Part shown: positions 5,913-9,503 of the stretch, one piece after another
How positions within the stretch are numbered: the stretch's first letter is position 1
How the letters are laid out: the number at the start of each line of letters is the position of its first letter
Source: Candidatus Atribacter alterifermentans
GTDB taxonomy: Bacteria > Atribacterota > Atribacteria > Atribacterales > Atribacteraceae
Direction of reading: 5' to 3'
DNA: 9,503 bases
NCBI GenBank assembly: GCA_012517635.1
Contig: JAAYUP010000202.1
Span: 1 to 9,503 of the forward strand
Notes under the pieces: generated by a model
Database searches by the model: none
Told to the model about the DNA's origin: nothing
What the model saw: the letters and a program-made list of their open reading frames with translations, nothing else
Program-made: the position numbers and the translations under genes

Positions 5913-6839
5913 ATGGAGATTGAGAAAAAAGATAAAATGTTTGCCATTGGTGATTTGGCAAAAGCTTTTGTCGAAAGTTATAAAAAAACCAACTTAATAA
6001 CCAACATTGAAAAAAAGCAATTCCCTTCACGAATGAATGTTATTCGTATAACTGAGGAATTACGCGAAATTCTTTTCCCAGGCTATATTGGCCGAACCAA
6101 TTTAAATTGGTTAAATGTTGAATATTACATCGGAGGGAAATTGGATCGCCTTTTCGATGATTTACAATCAGAAATCGCCAAAGCCTACGGAGAAGATTAC
6201 TCTAACAAATCCCTTTCAAAACCTGAATGCATTCAGCTTTCTTGCGATCAGACTCTTTCTTTTTTTCAAAAAATCCCGCAGATCCGCGAAATGCTTGAGG
6301 ATGATGTCCAAGCAGCTTTTGATGGTGATCCAGCCGCGAAAAATACTGATGAAATTGTTTTTAGCTATCCAGGTGTGGTCGCTATCTCAATTTATAGGAT
6401 GGCTCATGAATTATTGGTACAAGGAGTACCCCTTATTCCCCGGATGATGACTGAATATGCTCATAGTATTACTGGCATCGACATTCATCCTGGTGCCAAA
6501 ATTGGAAGAAGTTTTTTTATTGATCACGGCACTGGGGTAGTTATCGGCGAAACAACTATTATTGGAGATCAGGTTAAAATTTATCAAGGAGTTACTTTGG
6601 GAGCACTCTCCTTCCCCAAAGATGAGCGAGGTAAAATTATCCGCGGCACCAAAAGACATCCAAGTATAGAAAACAATGCAACCGTTTATGCGGGAGCCAC
6701 CATTCTCGGTGGTGAGACAACGATTGGAGAAGGGAGCATTGTTGGAGGGAACGTTTGGCTTACCCATTCCATCCCATCGCATACCAAAGTCATTATTGAG
6801 GAACCTCATCTCAAATTTTTTGAAAATAAAAAAGTATGA
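5913..6839 (+). CDS. cysE: Serine O-acetyltransferase, long form (CysE/EpsC type)
   Basis: This 308-residue enzyme acetylates L-serine with acetyl-CoA to O-acetylserine, the committed step of cysteine synthesis. The N-terminal half (1-150) is helical and contains DVQAAFDGDPAAKNTDEIVF (131-150). Then come SYPGVVAISIYRMAHEL (151-167) and MTEYAHSITGIDIHPGAKIG (179-198), leading into left-handed beta-helix hexapeptide repeats. Catalytic residues by family comparison are Asp190 and His205 (FIDHGTG), with His249 in the RHP motif. The remainder (GATILGGETTIGEGSIVGGN, 261-280) continues the helix. It resembles the roughly 300-residue form known in Bacteroidetes and other anaerobes. The C-terminus ends in ENKKV rather than a terminal Ile, so the classic CysK-docking tail is absent. 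The stop of the anti-sigma gene is 8 bases upstream, so cysteine supply is tied to the sigma circuit. Confidence 0.93.
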   Translation: MEIEKKDKMFAIGDLAKAFVESYKKTNLITNIEKKQFPSRMNVIRITEELREILFPGYIGRTNLNWLNVEYYIGGKLDRLFDDLQSEIAKAYGEDYSNKSLSKPECIQLSCDQTLSFFQKIPQIREMLEDDVQAAFDGDPAAKNTDEIVFSYPGVVAISIYRMAHELLVQGVPLIPRMMTEYAHSITGIDIHPGAKIGRSFFIDHGTGVVIGETTIIGDQVKIYQGVTLGALSFPKDERGKIIRGTKRHPSIENNATVYAGATILGGETTIGEGSIVGGNVWLTHSIPSHTKVIIEEPHLKFFENKKV

Positions 6840-7611
6840 CCTGGTATTGGCATTTATGTTTTTTTTTGGATGGATCGTGGTCGGAATAATCAGTGAATCT
6901 TTCCCCTTTTTAAATTTTTCTTTTCTCTTCTTCCCACTCATTCCAATTCTTTGGGTGAGTGTCCCGATTTTTTTTGCTGGAAAAGCTTTTGTTTATTCTT
7001 CCCATCACGGAGCCTCTTTTTTTTCTGCCTTCATCAATGCCATTATTGGGTTTTTCCACTACCCGAAATTTCTTTGGTCTCGAAGATTAACTTTAAATTT
7101 ACCATCGAACGATATTCAAACTATTCTAAAAGAATCAGTCAATATCACCAAAGTTTCTGCACCCGATTCACTCTTTTGTCCCTTCTGTAAAATTGAAATC
7201 CCTCAAGCGCTTCGTTTTCTTTCTGGAGAAAATATAACGACCACTAAGAGGCCAATGTTATGCCCACGGTGTGGATTACGTTTTGATTGTTGTCGTTATT
7301 GCCAAAACTATGAAGTGAGCGGAAATCAAAGGTGGATGTTTGAAAATTCTCGAGGTAAATGTAAGGTTATTAAAGAATTACAAAGTATTGATGCCTTTTG
7401 TGATCCTTCAATAGCAAAGCGACTCCATGATATGGGATGGGATAGTCTTTATACCGGTCTTTCGATCCCTGATTCTTTTACCCCACCGGATCGCTGCCGA
7501 CAGTTTATGCTTGATGAAGAAAAAGCCAAAATTGATCATATCCCTGGTATGGGAAAAATTCGGGTTCTTTTAATGAAGCTCCAAAACAAATTGAACCAAC
7601 CATCATTGTAA
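6820..7611 (+). CDS. Membrane protein with cytoplasmic Cys-rich zinc-finger-like domain, unknown function
   Basis: About 263 residues if it starts at TTG 6820, overlapping the cysE end by 20 bases; the start is uncertain, with TTG 6847 and ATG 6856 as alternatives and no strong ribosome site. A KIKKYD cap precedes two or three transmembrane segments (about 8-26, 30-54 and perhaps 63-80), so the tail is probably cytoplasmic. The tail has CPFC (Cys120, 123), CPRC (148, 151), and CCRYC (157, 158, 161), then Cys181, Cys194 and Cys226. The first two pairs could form one zinc ribbon. The later cysteines (CRYCQNYE, GKC, FC, RCRQF) resemble a small finger of the type CxxC...GxC...C. I know no named family. 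As last gene of a thiol/zinc-themed operon it could be a membrane metal or redox sensor (speculation). Confidence 0.72.
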   Translation: MKIKKYDLVLAFMFFFGWIVVGIISESFPFLNFSFLFFPLIPILWVSVPIFFAGKAFVYSSHHGASFFSAFINAIIGFFHYPKFLWSRRLTLNLPSNDIQTILKESVNITKVSAPDSLFCPFCKIEIPQALRFLSGENITTTKRPMLCPRCGLRFDCCRYCQNYEVSGNQRWMFENSRGKCKVIKELQSIDAFCDPSIAKRLHDMGWDSLYTGLSIPDSFTPPDRCRQFMLDEEKAKIDHIPGMGKIRVLLMKLQNKLNQPSL

Positions 7612-7645
7612 TGATCCAACCCCCAATTTTTAACACGAATCTTTG

Positions 7646-7675
7646 CTTTTTAGGAATAAGATTTATTCTAAAAAG
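7646..7675. terminator. Hairpin between convergent operon and lacI-type gene
   Basis: CTTTTTAG (7646-7653) with bulged G7654 and AATAA (7655-7659) pairs with TTATTCTAAAAAG (7663-7675) around a 3-base loop. It sits in the 69-base gap between convergent genes, where a bidirectional terminator is expected. Neither side has a good T run; instead GGGG and TTTATT follow on the plus strand. Flanking AACCCCC and GGGGGTT could extend a larger outer stem. Confidence 0.45.
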
Positions 7676-7680
7676 GGGGT

Positions 7681-8694
7681 TTATTGGCTACAACCACATG
7701 ATTTTCGAATGATAATTTCTGGTTTTAAAACTACTATCCTTTTTTCTCTTATCTTTTCTCCAGAAATTCTTTGAAGCAGGAATTCTGTAGCCATACTTCC
7801 CATGGTGTAAGCCGGTTGTTTAGCAACTGTTAGAAAAGGACAGGTATAGGAAGCCATCTCAAGATCGTCAAAAGTAACTAAAGCCAAATCTCTAGGAATT
7901 TCAATATCCATCTCTCGTGCAGCACGAATAATTCCAATAGCAATAAAATTATTACCGGCAAAGATCGCAGTTGGTTTGTTACTAGAGTTTTGAAAAAATT
8001 TTAAGGCTAATTGATAGCCGAAGTTCTCTTTAAATTCACCTAAAATAATCCATTCGGGATTTTCTTTAATATTATAATCTCGAAGAGCTCGAAGATATCC
8101 CCTTACCCGATCTTGGCTCGTTGATAAAACCGGTGGCCCTGAAATAATTGCTATTTTTTGGTGATGATGAACTTCAATAAGATGTTTGGTTAAAAGAAAA
8201 GCGCCTTCCTCGCTATCTCCAACAACACTATCCCACCCATCATTATTTCCAGGAAAGGCACGATCAACAAGAACCAAAGGGAAATTGCGATTTCTAATAT
8301 CACCCAAATTATTTCCTGAACCACAGCTGGCAATGATAATCCCATCTACTCGTCGCTGGAGCATCAGATTGACATATTGCTTTTCTTTTTCAATATTTTC
8401 ATCAGTATTACAAAATATTGTATTAAAACCTTTCTGAGAAGCAGTATCTTCAACTCCCCGCGCCACAGTAGTAAAAAAAGGATTCGTGATATCAGAAATG
8501 ATAAGAGCTATAGTGTTTGTTTGTTTTTTAACCAGGCTTCTGGCTAAAAAATTGGGAGAATAATTCATCTCTTCGGCAATTTTATGAATCTTTTTTCGGG
8601 TTTCTTCTTTCACTAAATTTTGATTATTTAGCGCCCGAGAAACCGTTGCCGGAGAAACTCCTGCTCTTTTGGCTATATCGTATATAGTCGACAA
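7681..8694 (-). CDS. LacI-family transcriptional regulator
   Basis: From TTG at 8694 this gives 337 residues starting STIYDIAKRAGVSPATVSRA after Met, the standard LacI N-terminus. The helix-turn-helix is residues 3-22, and the hinge helix includes SPNFLARSL (46-54). The rest is a periplasmic-binding-protein-like sensor fold: TIALIISDITNPFF (61-74), VDGIIIASC, LVLVDRAFP (140-148), SQDRVRGYLRAL (193-204), IFAGNNFIAIG (244-254) and VTFDDLEM (273-280). Asp144/Arg145 and Arg198 are at positions that usually bind sugar in RbsR- or PurR-like members, so a carbohydrate effector is likely. A GTG at 8706 would add four residues, but GGTGAT lies 4 bases before TTG 8694. It follows the UROD-like gene on the same strand and may control it and genes further right. 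Confidence 0.93.
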   Translation of the reverse strand: MSTIYDIAKRAGVSPATVSRALNNQNLVKEETRKKIHKIAEEMNYSPNFLARSLVKKQTNTIALIISDITNPFFTTVARGVEDTASQKGFNTIFCNTDENIEKEKQYVNLMLQRRVDGIIIASCGSGNNLGDIRNRNFPLVLVDRAFPGNNDGWDSVVGDSEEGAFLLTKHLIEVHHHQKIAIISGPPVLSTSQDRVRGYLRALRDYNIKENPEWIILGEFKENFGYQLALKFFQNSSNKPTAIFAGNNFIAIGIIRAAREMDIEIPRDLALVTFDDLEMASYTCPFLTVAKQPAYTMGSMATEFLLQRISGEKIREKRIVVLKPEIIIRKSCGCSQ

Positions 8695-8698
8695 TGAA

Positions 8699-8704
8699 AT
8701 CACC
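8699..8704 (-). promoter_or_regulatory. Ribosome binding site deciding the LacI-family start
   Basis: GGTGAT on the minus strand is 4 bases before TTG at 8694, which gives a family-typical N-terminus. The GTG codons at 8706 and 8703 fall on or before the motif. Confidence 0.5.
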
Positions 8705-8756
8705 ACAACATTCCAATAGAATCTTTAACAAATTAAAACATTCTTTCATTTTAAGG

Positions 8757-8765
8757 ATTATAGCA
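8757..8765 (-). promoter_or_regulatory. Extended -10 promoter for the LacI-family gene
   Basis: On the minus strand TGCTATAAT reads as an extended -10 (TGn plus a perfect TATAAT) about 60 bases before the start codon. No good -35 is seen, as is common for extended -10 promoters. It lies in the 106-base gap after the UROD-like gene, so the regulator can be transcribed alone. Confidence 0.55.
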
Positions 8766-8800
8766 ATTTTACAGTCTACTTATCTGTTCTTCACTCATTA

Positions 8801-9503
8801 TTATTTAATGGGATAAGTTCCTTTTTGTTTGAGCAAGGTAATCATTCGATCATACCATCGGGGGTTCACGTTTCCTGCTACTGAATGATCTGAGGCTGGC
8901 AAATATCCTCCACCTTTGGCCGCATTTAATTTATAAAGAACTTCCTTCTCAATATCCACCCAATTGCCCTCCCCAAGTAAACGAGTATCCAACCCTCCAT
9001 AAAAAGCAATCCTATCTCCATATTTCTGCTTCAGTTCGACAGGATCCATTCCTGCCTTCGCTTCTAAAGGATTATAAACATCAACTCCGGCTTCAATCAA
9101 ATCTTCAAAAATTGCCAGACTTCTTCCACACCCATGATATACCGTTATCATTCCATAAGAGTGGATAAAATCGCATAATTTTTGAACACAGGGGAAAAAT
9201 ATCTCTTCCCACAGAGAAGGAGAAAAAAACATGCCTTTATCATAAGCAACATCACCCCAAATAAACATTCCTTGAGGATGGGCTAATTCAATTTGACGTT
9301 CGGCGATACCGAGCATAAAATCGGTGCAACGATTCGCAAAATCTTTCACTTTTTGCGGATATAGGGCAAGATCCATCAACAATCCTTCGGTTCCCCGAAT
9401 ACGCCACATGGTTTCATAAGGTTCACAGACTGAACCGAAAATACTGAATTTGTTATAATTTAAATCAATTGTCTGCGTATAACTACCCAATTCTCCAAAT
9501 GAA
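8801..9503 (-). CDS. Uroporphyrinogen-decarboxylase-family protein (methyltransferase-like), N-terminus outside window
   Basis: The frame is open from the right edge (9502) to TAA at 8801, giving 233 residues. Full members have about 340-380, so roughly the first third is missing. Recognisable family segments are LALYPQKVKDFANRCTDFML, MFIWGDVAYDKGMFFSPSLW, YHGCGRSLAIFEDLIEAGVD, YNPLEAKAGMD, DRIAFYGGLDTRLL and GGGYLPASDHSV. These match the large UROD superfamily branch near MtaA/MtbA methyltransferases rather than heme-pathway HemE. The HxC of HGCG is the usual start of a zinc site, but no Cys follows it; ASDH may supply another ligand. Such genes beside LacI regulators often belong to sugar or one-carbon catabolic loci, but the substrate is unknown. 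It lies upstream of the LacI-family gene on the same strand. Confidence 0.88.
   Translation of the reverse strand, partial: SFGELGSYTQTIDLNYNKFSIFGSVCEPYETMWRIRGTEGLLMDLALYPQKVKDFANRCTDFMLGIAERQIELAHPQGMFIWGDVAYDKGMFFSPSLWEEIFFPCVQKLCDFIHSYGMITVYHGCGRSLAIFEDLIEAGVDVYNPLEAKAGMDPVELKQKYGDRIAFYGGLDTRLLGEGNWVDIEKEVLYKLNAAKGGGYLPASDHSVAGNVNPRWYDRMITLLKQKGTYPIK

Noticed and set aside
6676..6819. Upstream extension of the membrane protein gene to an ATG at 6676
   Set aside because: These codons are the out-of-frame reading of conserved cysE hexapeptide-repeat sequence, giving an unlikely 160-base overlap and no membrane-protein character.
6411..6941. Minus-strand 176-codon open frame across the cysE end
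   Set aside because: It is antisense to strongly supported cysE and the membrane protein gene; its composition is low-complexity and it resembles no family.
8707..8756. Possible LacI operator (AGAAT...ATTCT, 27 bp, minus strand)
   Set aside because: The arms are only 5 bp, there is no central CG as in typical LacI-family operators, and the surrounding DNA is AT-rich enough to produce this by chance.

Overview
The window is AT-rich, tightly packed bacterial DNA with short intergenic gaps, Shine-Dalgarno motifs before most genes and unusually many TTG starts. The gene set (DUF362 ferredoxin-like protein, ECF vitamin transporter, ferritin-like protein, uroporphyrinogen-decarboxylase-like methyltransferase beside a LacI regulator, small Cys-rich DUF6485-like protein) suggests an anaerobe, perhaps of an Atribacterota-like or other low-GC deep-branching lineage. 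That placement is inference from style and content; no rRNA or phylogenetic marker is present. I see no tRNA, CRISPR array, insertion sequence or phage gene.

Left part (1-2000). On the minus strand a family-2 glycosyltransferase overlaps the start of a small cysteine-rich protein that runs off the left edge. Divergent from it, on the plus strand, is an AI-2E-family permease that starts with TTG. The permease converges on a sirtuin, and their stop codons interlock.

Middle part (2000-4550). A minus-strand pair encodes a sirtuin-type protein deacylase and, upstream, a DUF362 iron-sulfur protein that seems to lack its whole central region. A divergent, TTG-started folate-type ECF substrate-binding component follows. 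It converges on a ferritin-like protein whose first expected metal-ligand glutamate is replaced.

Right-centre (4550-7680). Five plus-strand genes lie downstream of one good sigma-70 type promoter: a two-CxxC zinc-ribbon protein, a SigR-like ECF sigma factor, an RsrA-like zinc anti-sigma factor, a long-form serine O-acetyltransferase, and a membrane protein with a cytoplasmic Cys-rich domain. The middle genes overlap or are almost contiguous. The common theme is thiols and zinc, and I propose that this is a redox- or zinc-responsive sigma circuit wired directly to cysteine synthesis. This is the most interesting system in the window. An imperfect hairpin closes the operon.

Right end (7680-9503). 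On the minus strand, a uroporphyrinogen-decarboxylase-like protein (N-terminus outside the window) precedes a LacI-family regulator that has its own extended -10 promoter.
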